Below, in pieces: positions 44,795 through 54,544 of a stretch of DNA of 64,000 bases. The position numbers and the translations under genes were made by a program. Position 1 is the first letter of the stretch; each line of letters starts with the position of its first letter. The stretch comes from Kordiimonadales bacterium IMCC3096 (lineage in GTDB: Bacteria; Pseudomonadota; Alphaproteobacteria; Minwuiales; Minwuiaceae). The DNA lies in assembly GCA_016865035.1 (NCBI GenBank), contig CP018227.1, forward strand, positions 1,706,001-1,770,000. The letters run 5' to 3'. Below the pieces are notes generated by a model. That model did not search any database. It was not told the DNA's origin and saw only the letters and a program-made list of their open reading frames with translations.

Positions 44795-44863
44795 CGACCC
44801 TCGCGGTCGGGGCGTGTTCCCCGGATGCGGTCAGCGGTCCCTTACACCATTCAGGGGAAACGA

Positions 44864-45865
44864 ATGTCTCACTCGGATTATGACGATCTGCCGAGCCTGC
44901 CGTCCGGCGCACCGGACATGATGCTTTCGGTGCGCAAGGTCTTCGGGATCGACAGCGACATGGAAGTGCCCGCCTTTTCGGAATCGACGGACCGCGTGCC
45001 GCCGACCGATCCGGCGTACCTGTTCGACAAGGAGACCACGCTGGCCATCCTTGCCGGGTTCAAGCACAACCGCCGCGTCATGATCCAGGGCTTCCACGGC
45101 ACCGGCAAGTCGACCCATGTCGAACAGATCGCCGCGCGGCTGAACTGGCCCTGCGTGCGCGTCAACCTGGACAGCCACATCAGCCGTATCGACCTGGTCG
45201 GCAAGGACGCCATCGTCCTGCGCGACGGCCAGCAGGTGACGGAATTCAAGGACGGCATCCTGCCCTGGGCGCTGCAGAACCCGGTCGCCATGGTGTTCGA
45301 CGAATATGACGCCGGTCGCCCGGACGTGATGTTCGTGATCCAGCGCGTGCTGGAGCATGACGGCAAGCTGACCCTGCTGGACCAGAACCGCGTGCTGCAT
45401 CCGCATGCGTGCTTCCGTCTGTTCTCCACCACCAACACCATCGGTCTGGGTGACACGACGGGCCTCTATCACGGCACGCAGCAGATCAACCAGGGCCAGA
45501 TGGACCGCTGGAACATCGTCACCACGCTGAACTATCTGGACCATGATGCGGAGGCCGGGATCGTGCTGGCCAAGGCCCCGTCCTATGACACGCCGGAAGG
45601 CAAGAAGCTGCTCAGCGCCATGGTCAATGTCGCCGACCTGACCCGCGCCGGTTTCGTCTCCGGCGATATCTCCACCGTCATGTCGCCGCGTACCGTGATC
45701 ACCTGGGCGGAGAACACGGAGATCTTCGGCGATGTCGGCTTCGCGTTCCGCGTCACCTTCCTGAACAAGTGTGACGAGACCGAACGCAGCATCGTTGCCG
45801 AGTATTTCCAGCGCAGCCTGGGCATGGATCTGCCCGAGTCCGCCGCCAGCGTGACGGTGAACTAG
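44864..45865 (+). CDS. cobS: Cobaltochelatase subunit CobS
   Basis: A 333-residue AAA+ ATPase. Walker A is GFHGTGKST (about residues 76-84), Walker B is [10 protein letters not shown], and [26 protein letters not shown] is the CobS stretch. With CobT and CobN it inserts cobalt into hydrogenobyrinic acid a,c-diamide in aerobic B12 synthesis. It is followed, after a palindromic repeat, by cobT on the same strand. ATG 44864 is preceded by AGGGGAAACGA. Confidence 0.96.
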   Translation: MSHSDYDDLPSLPSGAPDMMLSVRKVFGIDSDMEVPAFSESTDRVPPTDPAYLFDKETTLAILAGFKHNRRVMIQGFHGTGKSTHVEQIAARLNWPCVRVNLDSHISRIDLVGKDAIVLRDGQQVTEFKDGILPWALQNPVAMVFDEYDAGRPDVMFVIQRVLEHDGKLTLLDQNRVLHPHACFRLFSTTNTIGLGDTTGLYHGTQQINQGQMDRWNIVTTLNYLDHDAEAGIVLAKAPSYDTPEGKKLLSAMVNVADLTRAGFVSGDISTVMSPRTVITWAENTEIFGDVGFAFRVTFLNKCDETERSIVAEYFQRSLGMDLPESAASVTVN

Positions 45866-45883
45866 GGGCACGATTGGTCGTCT

Positions 45884-45969
45884 GACCGCTCCACCCCTCT
45901 CCCCCTCCCGGCTACCCATTTCAGGATACTTGCGTGGGTGACCGGGAGGGGGAGAGGGGTGGAGCGGTC
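45884..45969. repeat. Long-stem palindromic repeat, family 1, copy 5 (inside the cobS-cobT operon)
   Basis: Arms 45884-45918 and 45935-45969 pair over nearly all 35 positions. The loop (TTTCAGGATACTTGCG) is the reverse complement of the copy-1 loop, so this copy is inverted. It fills the gap between two genes that work in one complex. Confidence 0.92.
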
Positions 45970-45992
45970 CACAACAAGAGGATACCGCCGAC

Positions 45993-47834
45993 GTGAGCAA
46001 GGGTGCGGAGGGACCGACAGAACCGTTCAAGCGCGCCGTTGCGGCAGCGATGCGGGCCATGTCGGGGGAGAAGGATCTGGAGGTCAGCTATGGCCCCGAG
46101 ACTCCGACCCTGCGTGGCAAGCGCGCGCGCCTGCCGGTGCCCGGACGTGCCATGGACAAGGCGGAGCTGGCACAGGTACGCGGCACCTCCGACGCCTTCG
46201 CGCTGCGGCTGAAGCATCACGATCGCGGCGTCCACCTGCGCAACATGCCCCAGGGCGGCACCGCCCGGGCGATCTTCGAATCCATCGAGCAGGCGCGGGT
46301 GGAGGCCATCGGCTCCCGCCGGATGCAGGGTGTTTCCGACAATCTGCATGCGGCGCTGGAGGAACGCTGCCGCGTGCGTGGCTATGGCCGCCTGCGCGAC
46401 CAGTCGGAGGCCCCGCTGTCGGAGGCAGTGGGCATGCTGATGCGGGAGGCCCTGTCCGACCGGGAACTGCCGGAGGACGGGCGCAACCTGCTGAACCTCT
46501 GGCGCGACGACCTGGTGGAGAAGGCGGGCGGCGATCTGGACAGCCTGCTGTCCAACCTTGACGACCAGGCCGCCTTTGCCAGGGCCGCACGGCAGCTCAT
46601 CCGCGACCTCGGCTACATGGAAGACGAGCAGACCGACGGCGACGAGGATGAGGACGAGGAGTCCGAGGAGAGCAGCGAGCAGCAGCAGCAGGGCGAGGAA
46701 GAGGGCCAGGACGGCAGCCAGGATGCCGCCGAACCGCAATCGGCCGAAGCCGGTGACGGGGAGGATGCCGCCGACCAGCAGGGCGAGCAGGTCCAGTCCT
46801 CCGGCGAGGACGAGATGGAAGGGGAGGGTGACGAGGCCGGCAAGGGCCGCCGCCCGCTCTATCCGGACGACTTCTCCAACGAGCCGCCGCGCCCGGCCTA
46901 TCGCCCCTTCACCACCGACTTCGACGAGGTCGTGGAGGCCGGCGATCTCTGCGACAACGAGGAGCTGACCCGTCTGCGCGGACAGCTCGACCAGCAGCTG
47001 CATCACATGCAGTCCGTCGTCAGCAAGCTGGCCAACCGGCTGCAGCGCCGCCTGATGGCGAAGCAGAACCGGTCCTGGGACTTCGACCTGGAAGACGGCT
47101 ATCTGGATACCGCCCGGCTGGCCCGCGTCGTCGCCAATCCGTCGCTGCCGCTGTCCTACAAGATGGAGCGCGACACCGATTTCCGCGACACGGTCGTCAC
47201 CCTGCTGGTGGACAATTCAGGCTCCATGCGCGGTCGGCCCATCACCGTCGCGGCCATGTGCGGCGACATCCTGGCCCGCACGCTGGAGCGTTGTGCGGTG
47301 AAGGTGGAGATCCTGGGCTTCACGACCCGCGCCTGGAAGGGCGGGCAGTCGCGCGAACGCTGGCTGGCGGCCGGCAAGCCGCTCAATCCCGGCCGTCTGA
47401 ACGACCTGCGCCACATCGTCTACAAGCCGGCGGACATGCCCTGGCGCCGGGCGCGCAAGAACCTCGGCCTGATGCTGCGCGAAGGGCTGCTGAAGGAGAA
47501 CATCGACGGCGAGGCCCTGCTCTGGGCCCACGACCGCGTGATCGGCCGCCCCGAGCAACGCCGTATTCTGATGGTCATCTCCGACGGGGCACCGGTGGAT
47601 GATTCGACCCTGTCGGTGAACACCGGCAACTACCTGGACCGCCACCTGCGCGAAGTCATCGAGCATATCGAGACCCGCAGCCCCGTGGAGCTGATCGCCA
47701 TCGGCATCGGCCATGACGTCACCCGCTACTATCGCCGCGCCGTCACCATCGTCGACGCGGAACAGCTCGGCGGTGTCATGATGGACAAGCTCGCCGAACT
47801 CTTCGACGACGATCCGGGCGCGAAGCGGCACTGA
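45993..47834 (+). CDS. cobT: Cobaltochelatase subunit CobT
   Basis: A 613-residue subunit. The N-terminal part contains [20 protein letters not shown], then an extremely acidic region (about residues 210-290, Glu/Asp/Gln/Ser-rich), then [28 protein letters not shown]. The C-terminal von Willebrand A domain has the MIDAS motif DNSGSMRG at about residue 407. CobT and CobS form the AAA+ motor of cobalt insertion. The start is GTG at 45993, 24 bases after the palindromic repeat; the ribosome site is weak (AAGAGGAT). Confidence 0.95.
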   Translation: MSKGAEGPTEPFKRAVAAAMRAMSGEKDLEVSYGPETPTLRGKRARLPVPGRAMDKAELAQVRGTSDAFALRLKHHDRGVHLRNMPQGGTARAIFESIEQARVEAIGSRRMQGVSDNLHAALEERCRVRGYGRLRDQSEAPLSEAVGMLMREALSDRELPEDGRNLLNLWRDDLVEKAGGDLDSLLSNLDDQAAFARAARQLIRDLGYMEDEQTDGDEDEDEESEESSEQQQQGEEEGQDGSQDAAEPQSAEAGDGEDAADQQGEQVQSSGEDEMEGEGDEAGKGRRPLYPDDFSNEPPRPAYRPFTTDFDEVVEAGDLCDNEELTRLRGQLDQQLHHMQSVVSKLANRLQRRLMAKQNRSWDFDLEDGYLDTARLARVVANPSLPLSYKMERDTDFRDTVVTLLVDNSGSMRGRPITVAAMCGDILARTLERCAVKVEILGFTTRAWKGGQSRERWLAAGKPLNPGRLNDLRHIVYKPADMPWRRARKNLGLMLREGLLKENIDGEALLWAHDRVIGRPEQRRILMVISDGAPVDDSTLSVNTGNYLDRHLREVIEHIETRSPVELIAIGIGHDVTRYYRRAVTIVDAEQLGGVMMDKLAELFDDDPGAKRH

Positions 47835-47907
47835 GGACGGGTCGCGCGGATCCCGGCAGGGAGACTCCATCCGACAGGCCCAGTTCGACAGCATCCGGTT
47901 TGACGCA

Positions 47908-48037
47908 ATGCCGAGAGCTGGGCTCGCGGATCAGGTCCGCGAGCGGCGTGGTGGGAGGGGGAAGCATTGCTGCTCATCGCTCCCCACCCCACTGACGCTG
48001 TGCCCGGGCTTGACCCGGGTACCCAGCGTGCCGCAGC
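47908..48037. repeat. Two-hairpin repeat, family 2, isolated copy
   Basis: It contains the GCTCGCGGA-TCAGG-TCCGCGAGC hairpin and the CCCGGG-CTTGA-CCCGGG hairpin, ending with CAGCGTGCCGCA, as in the cluster at 55686-56715. It lies between cobT and the convergent DUF962 gene. Confidence 0.9.
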
Positions 48038-48076
48038 GATTTCAGCAAGTGGACAGGTGTGCTCCTGCCGCCGCTC

Positions 48077-48451
48077 TCACCCCGCCCTGGCGTGGGTGTC
48101 CGGTTCTTCCAGGTCGATCTCGGCCAGGCATCCGGCGCGTTTCAGTTCGGGTTGCAGGCGGTCGGCGAGCCACATGAAGAACATGCGGAAGTCGCTGATC
48201 AGGGACCAGAAGGGATAGCGGAAGGTGGCGGGGCGGTTCTTCTCCACGAAGAAATGCGCGAACCAGGCCGGGGCGTAGCCGCAGACGGCGGCACCCAGCA
48301 GGTACCAGGCATCCCAGTTGGCCACGGCCATGATGATGCCGATGATCGCAAGGCCGGTGCCGAAATAGTGGATGCGCCGGGTCAGGATGCGGGAATGCTC
48401 GCGCAGGTAATAGGGCCAGAACTGACGGAAATTCGTGGGCTGGCTGGACAT
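48077..48451 (-). CDS. DUF962 (Mpo1-like) membrane protein
   Basis: A 124-residue protein with two or three hydrophobic segments (LAIIGIIMAVANWDAWYLLGAAVCGYAPAWFAHF). The family motif HYFGT near the N-terminus and AHFFVEKNRPATFRYPFWSLISDFRMF are complete; conserved His residues bind iron in the yeast homologue Mpo1, a dioxygenase of alpha-oxidation of phytosphingosine. The bacterial role is unknown. It is divergent from the MerR regulator gene. Confidence 0.9.
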   Translation of the reverse strand: MSSQPTNFRQFWPYYLREHSRILTRRIHYFGTGLAIIGIIMAVANWDAWYLLGAAVCGYAPAWFAHFFVEKNRPATFRYPFWSLISDFRMFFMWLADRLQPELKRAGCLAEIDLEEPDTHARAG

Positions 48452-48498
48452 GCACGGCTTCCGCTATCGCTATTGCGGGAAAAGAGACGGCCCGCCAC

Positions 48499-48527
48499 TT
48501 GACGTTTACGTCAACGTAACCTAACTA
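48499..48527 (+). promoter_or_regulatory. Promoter with overlapping MerR/LiuR-type operator
   Basis: TTGACGT-TT-ACGTCAA (48499-48514) is a perfect inverted repeat of the kind bound by LiuR-type MerR proteins. Its first six bases also serve as a -35 box (TTGACG), and TAACTA at 48522-48527 is a fair -10 box at 17-base spacing. Repressor binding would block the -35, which fits autorepression of the next gene. Confidence 0.65.
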
Positions 48528-48585
48528 CGCTGGTAACCGGCGCAGCACCTGCGTCATCCATCGGACGGCCAGAGAATACAACATC

Positions 48586-48990
48586 ATGAGCGAAACGAAA
48601 ACCTACTCGATCCGTGACCTGTCGCTGGAGTACGACATCACCCCGCGCACGCTGCGTTTCTACGAGGACAAGGGCCTGTTGAGCCCGCTGCGCAAGGGTA
48701 CCCAGCGCATCTATGACCGCCGCGACAAGGGGCGTCTGGCGCTGATCCTGCGCGGCAAGCGTCTCGGCTTCAGCCTGGCGGAGATCCGCGACTGGCTGGA
48801 GCTCTACGAACTGCGCGACGGCCAGGTTGCCCAGGCCCGCATGCTGCTCGACGCCTCGGAGGACCGCATGGCGAGCCTGCTGCAGCAGCGCGTCGAACTG
48901 GATGAGACCATCGAGGAACTGAAGGCGCAGATGCGCCAGGTGGAAGGCTGGCTGGACGCACAGGGCCTCGCCGCCGAAGCCGCCGACTGA
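48586..48990 (+). CDS. MerR-family regulator, LiuR-like
   Basis: A 134-residue regulator. The N-terminal MerR helix-turn-helix is YSIRDLSLEYDITPRTLRFYEDKGLLSP with the wing RIYDRRDKGRL; the C-terminal part is a long dimerisation helix (about residues 75-122). No Cys-rich metal site is present, in line with the LiuR group that controls branched-chain amino acid and fatty acid breakdown and responds to acyl-CoA-type ligands. The downstream thiolase, multifunctional beta-oxidation enzyme and acyl-CoA dehydrogenase support this. Confidence 0.9.
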   Translation: MSETKTYSIRDLSLEYDITPRTLRFYEDKGLLSPLRKGTQRIYDRRDKGRLALILRGKRLGFSLAEIRDWLELYELRDGQVAQARMLLDASEDRMASLLQQRVELDETIEELKAQMRQVEGWLDAQGLAAEAAD

Positions 48991-49011
48991 TCCGAGTCTG
49001 ACTGTCTGACC

Positions 49012-49097
49012 GACCGTTCCTCCCCTCTCCCCCTCCCGGCCACGCACGCAAGTATCCTGAAACGGGCGGCCTGGAGGGGGAGAGGGGAGGAACGGTC
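49012..49097. repeat. Long-stem palindromic repeat, family 1, copy 6
   Basis: Left arm from 49012 and right arm ending at 49097 pair with three or four mismatches around the CGCAAGTATCCTGAAA loop, which is in the same orientation as copy 1. It lies between the MerR gene and fadA. Confidence 0.92.
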
Positions 49098-49138
49098 CAC
49101 AAACAAGCACGCTACACCTGCGAGGGAGCACCCCCGAC

Positions 49139-50275
49139 ATGACCAACGTGGTAATCGCTGGATACCAGCGCTCACCCTTCACCTTTGCCCACAAGGGCGC
49201 GCTGGCGAAGGTTCGCCCCGACGAGATCACCGCCCAGGTGGTCCGGGCCCTGGTCGAGAAGACCGGCGTCGAGACGGCGGATCTGGAAGACCTGATCGTC
49301 GGCTGCGCCTTTCCCGAGGGCGAGCAGGGCCTGAATGTCGCCCGCCTGATCGCCTTCCTGGCCGACCTGCCGCTGACCATCGCCGGTACCACGGTGAACC
49401 GTTTCTGCGGGTCCTCCATGACCTCCATCCACATGGCGGCCGGTGCGATTTCCATGGGTGCGGGCCAGGCCTTCATCTGTGCCGGTATCGAGAGCATGAG
49501 CCGCGTGCCGATGGCCGGCTTCAACCCCGCCCCGCATCCGGCGCTGTACCAGCGCTATCCGGAGGCCTATGTCGGCATGGGTGTCACCGCCGAGAACCTG
49601 GCGAAGAAGTACGACATCCCCCGCGCCGACCAGGAAGCGGTCGCCGTGGAGAGCCATGCCCGTGCCGCGAAGGCGCAGGCCGAGGGCAAGCTGGCCGACG
49701 AGATCGTCGCCATCGTCGACGGCAACATCCGCGTCGAGGAAGACGGCTGCATCCGCCCCGGCACCACCGCCGCGGACCTTTCCGGCCTGAAGCCGGCCTT
49801 CGACCAGAACGGTTCGGTGACGGCCGGTACCTCCTCCCCGCTGACCGACGGTGCCTCCGCGGTGCTGGTCTGCTCCGAGGAATATGCCGATGCGCACGGG
49901 CTGGAGAAGCTGGCCCGCATCCGCTCCACCGCCGTTGCAGGCTGCGCGCCGGAGATCATGGGCATCGGCCCGGTCCCGGCCACGGAGAAGGCACTGGCGC
50001 GGGCCGGAATCACGGTCGCCGACCTGGACATCATCGAGCTGAACGAGGCCTTTGCGGCCCAGGCCCTGTCGGTGATGAAGGAAACCGGCATCAGCTTCGA
50101 CAATACCAACATCGACGGCGGCGCGCTGGCGCTGGGTCATCCGCTGGGGGCCACCGGCGCCCGGATCACCGGCAAGGCCGCGGCGCTGCTGAAGCGTGAG
50201 GGCAAGGGTCTGGCGCTGGCCACCCAGTGCATCGGTGGCGGTCAGGGCATCGCCACGGTCCTGGAGGCCTGCTGA
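49139..50275 (+). CDS. fadA: Acetyl-CoA C-acyltransferase (thiolase)
   Basis: A 378-residue thiolase for the last step of beta-oxidation. The acyl-carrying cysteine is Cys90 in TVNRFCGSSMTS; IELNEAFAAQ, GGALALGHPLGATGAR (catalytic His) and ATQCIGGGQG (proton-shuttling Cys) complete the active site. It ends one base before the ATG of the 3-hydroxyacyl-CoA dehydrogenase/enoyl-CoA hydratase gene. The two should form the trifunctional complex. Confidence 0.95.
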   Translation: MTNVVIAGYQRSPFTFAHKGALAKVRPDEITAQVVRALVEKTGVETADLEDLIVGCAFPEGEQGLNVARLIAFLADLPLTIAGTTVNRFCGSSMTSIHMAAGAISMGAGQAFICAGIESMSRVPMAGFNPAPHPALYQRYPEAYVGMGVTAENLAKKYDIPRADQEAVAVESHARAAKAQAEGKLADEIVAIVDGNIRVEEDGCIRPGTTAADLSGLKPAFDQNGSVTAGTSSPLTDGASAVLVCSEEYADAHGLEKLARIRSTAVAGCAPEIMGIGPVPATEKALARAGITVADLDIIELNEAFAAQALSVMKETGISFDNTNIDGGALALGHPLGATGARITGKAAALLKREGKGLALATQCIGGGQGIATVLEAC

Positions 50276-50276
50276 T

Positions 50277-52613
50277 ATGGCCGAGATCAGGAAGGTAGCG
50301 GTCATCGGCGCAGGCGTGATGGGGGCCGGCATTGCCGCCCACATCGCCAATGCCGGTGTCCCGGTGGTGCTGCTCGACATCGTGCCGAAAGGCGCGAACG
50401 ACCGCTCCACCATCGCAAAGGGCGCGGTCGCCAAGATGCTGAAGACCAACCCCGCCCCGTTCATGCACAAGCGCAATGCGAAGCTGATCGAGACCGGGAA
50501 CCTGGAAGACGATCTGGGCGCGCTGTCCGATTGCGACTGGATCTGCGAGGCGATCATCGAGAACCCGCAGATCAAGCGCGACCTCTACAAGCGCCTGAAC
50601 GAGGTCCGCAAGCCCGGCTCCATCGTCACCTCCAATACCTCCACCATTCCGCTGAACGTGCTGACGGAAGGGCTGGGGGAGGATTTCGCGGGCGATTTCG
50701 CCATCACGCATTTCTTCAATCCGCCGCGCTACATGCGGCTGCTGGAAGTGGTGAAGGGGCAGAAGACCCGCGACGATGCCTTCCAGGCGCTGAAGCAGTT
50801 CGGTGACGTGAAGCTGGGCAAGGAAGTGGTCGACTGCAAGGACACGCCGGGCTTCATCGGCAACCGCATCGGCATCTTCTGGTCCACCGTCGCCACCCGG
50901 TCCGCCTATGACCTGGGCCTGACGGTCGAGGAAGCGGATTCCATCGTCGGCAAGCCCACGGGTGTGCCGAAGACCGGCATCTTCGGCCTCGGCGACCTGA
51001 CCGGTATCGACCTCGGCCCGCACGTCATTGCCTCGATGATCGACCTTGTCCCGGCGGACGATCCGCTGCGCGATTTCGTCGATCCCGATCACCCGCTGAC
51101 GAAGCTGACGCAGAAGATGATCGCCGACGGCTACACCGGCCGGAAGGGCAAGGGCGGCTTCTATCGCCGCACCAAGATCGACGGCAAGACGGTCAAGCAG
51201 GCCATCGACCTGAAGACCGGCCAATATCGTGCCGAGCAGCGTTCCACGCTGGCCAGTGCCCGCGCCGCGAAGAAGGGGCTGCGCGCCTTGGTGACGCATG
51301 AGGACAAGGGCGGCCAGTACGCCTGGACCGTGCTGAGCCACGTGCTGAGCTATTCCGCTGACCTGGTGCCTGAGATCTCCGACGATATCCGCGGTGTCGA
51401 TCTGGCCATGAAGACGGGTTACGCCTGGAAGTGGGGCCCGTTCGAGATGATCGACATGCTGGGTGCCGACTGGCTGGCCGACAGGCTGGCGGCGGAAGGC
51501 CGCCCGGTCCCGGCCCTGCTGGAAACGGCGCGGGGCAAGACCTTCTACAAGGAAGAGGGCGAGAAGGCCTATATCCTGACCACTGCGGGCGACTATGCCG
51601 AGATCGCGGTGTCGGAGGACGCCTGGACCCTGGCCGACAAGAAGCGCGGCAAGCAGCCGATCAGGTCCAATGCCTCCGCCTCGCTGTGGGACGTGGGTGA
51701 CGGTGTCGCCTGCCTGGAATTCCATTCCAAGATGAACAGTCTGGACGAGAATTCCATTGCCATGATCGTGGCCGCGTCGAAGATCGACAAGCTGGGCTTC
51801 AAGGCGCTGATCATCGGCTCCGACGCGGACAATTTCTCCGTCGGTGCCAATGTCGGCGTGGCCCTGTTCGGGGCCAATGCCGCCATGTGGCCGGTGATCG
51901 AGAATGGCGTCGCGACCGGCCAGAAGGCCATGCAGGGCCTGAAGAACAGCCCGTTCCCCGTCGTCGCGGCACCCGCCGGCATGGCGCTGGGCGGCGGCTG
52001 CGAGGTCTGCCTGCATTCCAACGCCATCCAGGCCCACGCCGAAAGCTACATGGGTCTGGTGGAGGTCGGTGTCGGCCTGCTGCCCGGCTGGGGTGGCTGC
52101 AAGGAACTGACGATCCGCAACCTGGCCAACAAGCGGCGCCCGCAGGGCCCGATGCCGGCCCTGTCGGCGGCGTTCGAGGCGATTTCGACGGCCAAGGTGG
52201 CGACCAGTGCGCAGGAAGCGCGCGACATGCAGATCCTGCGCGAAGGCGACGGCATCTCCATGAACCGCCGCCGGGTGCTGGCCGATGCCAAGAAGAAGGC
52301 GCTGTCGATGGTGGAAGGCTACGCCAGGCCGGAACCGATCGAGGTCAACCTGCCGGGTCCGACCGCGGCCACCGCGTTCCGGATGGCAGTGGAAGGCTTC
52401 GCCCTGCAGGGCAAGGCCACGGCCTATGACGTGGAAGTGGCGGCCCAGGTGGGACGCGTGCTTTCCGGCGGCGACACCGACATCACGGAAGTGGTGACGG
52501 AGAAGCAGCTGCTGGCGCTGGAACTCGAAGGCTTCATGCATCTGATCCGACAGGAAAAGACGCTGCAGCGGATCGAACACATGCTGACCAAGGGCCGCCC
52601 GCTGCGTAACTGA
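50277..52613 (+). CDS. Multifunctional 3-hydroxyacyl-CoA dehydrogenase / enoyl-CoA hydratase
   Basis: A 778-residue beta-oxidation enzyme. The N-terminus is the dehydrogenase (AVIGAGVMGAGIAAHIANAG at residues 8-27, then TSNTSTIPLN and FNPPRYMRLLEVV). The C-terminal half carries the hydratase fold (AALIIGSDADNFSVGANVG-like segment, then MALGGGCEVCLHSN with the oxyanion-hole glycines). This order is the reverse of E. coli FadB and matches the alphaproteobacterial type. It forms an operon with the thiolase. ATG 50277 gives the intact Rossmann N-terminus. Confidence 0.95.
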   Translation: MAEIRKVAVIGAGVMGAGIAAHIANAGVPVVLLDIVPKGANDRSTIAKGAVAKMLKTNPAPFMHKRNAKLIETGNLEDDLGALSDCDWICEAIIENPQIKRDLYKRLNEVRKPGSIVTSNTSTIPLNVLTEGLGEDFAGDFAITHFFNPPRYMRLLEVVKGQKTRDDAFQALKQFGDVKLGKEVVDCKDTPGFIGNRIGIFWSTVATRSAYDLGLTVEEADSIVGKPTGVPKTGIFGLGDLTGIDLGPHVIASMIDLVPADDPLRDFVDPDHPLTKLTQKMIADGYTGRKGKGGFYRRTKIDGKTVKQAIDLKTGQYRAEQRSTLASARAAKKGLRALVTHEDKGGQYAWTVLSHVLSYSADLVPEISDDIRGVDLAMKTGYAWKWGPFEMIDMLGADWLADRLAAEGRPVPALLETARGKTFYKEEGEKAYILTTAGDYAEIAVSEDAWTLADKKRGKQPIRSNASASLWDVGDGVACLEFHSKMNSLDENSIAMIVAASKIDKLGFKALIIGSDADNFSVGANVGVALFGANAAMWPVIENGVATGQKAMQGLKNSPFPVVAAPAGMALGGGCEVCLHSNAIQAHAESYMGLVEVGVGLLPGWGGCKELTIRNLANKRRPQGPMPALSAAFEAISTAKVATSAQEARDMQILREGDGISMNRRRVLADAKKKALSMVEGYARPEPIEVNLPGPTAATAFRMAVEGFALQGKATAYDVEVAAQVGRVLSGGDTDITEVVTEKQLLALELEGFMHLIRQEKTLQRIEHMLTKGRPLRN

Positions 52614-52640
52614 CGCTGCACTGGATTGTCTGAGGGCTGC

Positions 52641-52716
52641 TCCGTCCCTCTCCCCCTACCGGCCACCCACGCAAGTATCCTGAAAGGGGTGGCCGGTAGG
52701 GGGAGAGGGACGGGAC
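52641..52716. repeat. Long-stem palindromic repeat, family 1, copy 7 (inside the beta-oxidation cluster)
   Basis: GTCCCTCTCCCCCTACCGG and its continuation (52644-52668) pair perfectly with 52687-52711; the loop is the copy-1 type. The change CCTCCC to CCTACC in one arm is matched by GGTAGG in the other, a compensatory change that argues that pairing itself is maintained or that arms are copied from each other. Confidence 0.93.
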
Positions 52717-52747
52717 AGGCCACGAAAAACCCACAGGAGAAACGCGA

Positions 52748-54544
52748 ATGCCCGCGACCTATCAGGCCCCTGTACAGGACTTCAAGTTCCTGCTGCACGA
52801 GTTCATCGACCTGCAGCGCTATTCCAACCTGCCCGGCTTTGCCGATGCGACCCCCGATCTGGTGGACGCGATCCTGGAGGAGGGCGCGAAGTTCTTCGAG
52901 AACGAGCTGGCGCCGCTGAACGCCGTCGGCGACACCGAAGGCTGCACCCGCCATGATGACGGCAGCGTCACCACACCGACCGGTTTCAAGGAAGCCTACC
53001 AGTCCTATATCGAGGGCGGCTGGGGCGGTCTGACCGCAGACCCCGAATATGGCGGGCAGGGCCTGCCGCATGTGCTGGGTTTCGCGGTCTCGGAGATGGC
53101 ATCGTCGGCCAACATGGCCTTCGCCATGTATCCGGGCCTGACCCATGGCGCCTATGAGGCGATCCACCACTGGGGTGACGATGCGCAGAAGCAGGCGTAC
53201 CTGCCGAAGATGGTCACCGGCGAATGGACCGGTACCATGAACCTGACGGAGCCGCATTGCGGTACCGACCTGGGCCTCATGCGCACGAAGGCCGAGCCGC
53301 AGGACGACGGCAGCTATCTGGTCACCGGGCAGAAGATCTTCATCTCCGCCGGTGAGCACGACATGTCCGAGAACATCATCCATCTGGTGCTGGCCAAGAT
53401 CCCCGGCGGGCCGGAGGGCATCAAGGGTGTCAGCCTGTTCGTGGTGCCGAAGTTCATCCTGGACGAGAACGGCGAACCGGGGGAGCGCAACAGCCTGCAG
53501 TGCGGTGCCATCGAGCACAAGATGGGCATCCACGGCAATTCCACCTGCGTCATGAACTATGACGGGGCGAAGGGCTGGCTGCTGGGCGCGCCGCACAAGG
53601 GCATGCGGGCCATGTTCACCATGATGAACGCCGCCCGCCTGGGCGTCGGCATCCAGGGTCTCAGCCAGGCCTCCGCCGCCTACCAGAACGCCGTGACCTA
53701 CGCCAAGGACCGCGTGCAGGGCCGCTCCCTGACCGGTGTGAAGGCCAAGGACAGGCCCGCCGACCCGATCATCGTGCACCCGGACGTGCGCCGCATGCTG
53801 ATGAAGCAGAAGGCCTTCGTGGAGGGCGCGCGGGCGCTGGCGCTCTGGACCGGCCTGATGATCGACTTCGCCTCCAAGCACCCGGACCCGGACGAGCGGC
53901 AGCAGGCCGACGACTTCGCCGCCTTCATCACCCCGGTCGTGAAGGCCTATCTGACTGACATGGGCTTCGAATGCACCGTCGATGCCATGCAGGTCTATGG
54001 CGGCCATGGGTTCATCCACGAGTGGGGCATGGAGCAGTACGTCCGCGACGCCCGCATCACCATGATCTACGAGGGCGCGAACGGCATCCAGGCGCTGGAC
54101 CTGGTGGGACGGAAACTGCCCGACGGCATGGGCCGGCTGATGCGCCGGTTCTACCACCCGGTGGATGCCTTCATTCAGGCCAACATGACGAAGCCGGAGA
54201 TGAAGGATTTCGTCATGCCGCTGGCCAAGGCCTTTGCCCGGCTGCAGTCCGTGACCGCCGACATCGGCCCGAAGATGATGGCCAACCCGGACGAGGCGGG
54301 TGCCGCCTCTACCGATTACCTGCGCTGCGTGGCGCTGGTCGCCATCGGTTTCATGTGGGCGCAGATCGCAGAAAAGGCACAGGCGAAGCTGGCCGCCGGT
54401 GAGGGCGAGAGTGCCTTCTACGAGACCAAGCTGGCCACGGCGCGTTTCTTCATGGAACGCATGCTGCCTGACATGCATGCCCATGCCGCCAAGGCCATGT
54501 CCGGCGGGGCCACCCTGATGGCCCTGTCGGAGGACGCCTTCTGA
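52748..54544 (+). CDS. Acyl-CoA dehydrogenase with extended C-terminus
   Basis: A 598-residue flavoprotein of the large ACAD class (FadE5/ACAD C-terminal DUF type). The core has MNLTEPHCGTDLGLMRTKA, VTGQKIFISAGEHD and the catalytic ITMIYEGANGIQALDLVGRK, in which Glu of YEG is the base. About 120 further residues form the C-terminal helical domain. It probably oxidises medium- or long-chain acyl-CoA in the MerR-led beta-oxidation cluster. ATG 52748 follows AGGAGAAACGCG. Confidence 0.95.
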   Translation: MPATYQAPVQDFKFLLHEFIDLQRYSNLPGFADATPDLVDAILEEGAKFFENELAPLNAVGDTEGCTRHDDGSVTTPTGFKEAYQSYIEGGWGGLTADPEYGGQGLPHVLGFAVSEMASSANMAFAMYPGLTHGAYEAIHHWGDDAQKQAYLPKMVTGEWTGTMNLTEPHCGTDLGLMRTKAEPQDDGSYLVTGQKIFISAGEHDMSENIIHLVLAKIPGGPEGIKGVSLFVVPKFILDENGEPGERNSLQCGAIEHKMGIHGNSTCVMNYDGAKGWLLGAPHKGMRAMFTMMNAARLGVGIQGLSQASAAYQNAVTYAKDRVQGRSLTGVKAKDRPADPIIVHPDVRRMLMKQKAFVEGARALALWTGLMIDFASKHPDPDERQQADDFAAFITPVVKAYLTDMGFECTVDAMQVYGGHGFIHEWGMEQYVRDARITMIYEGANGIQALDLVGRKLPDGMGRLMRRFYHPVDAFIQANMTKPEMKDFVMPLAKAFARLQSVTADIGPKMMANPDEAGAASTDYLRCVALVAIGFMWAQIAEKAQAKLAAGEGESAFYETKLATARFFMERMLPDMHAHAAKAMSGGATLMALSEDAF

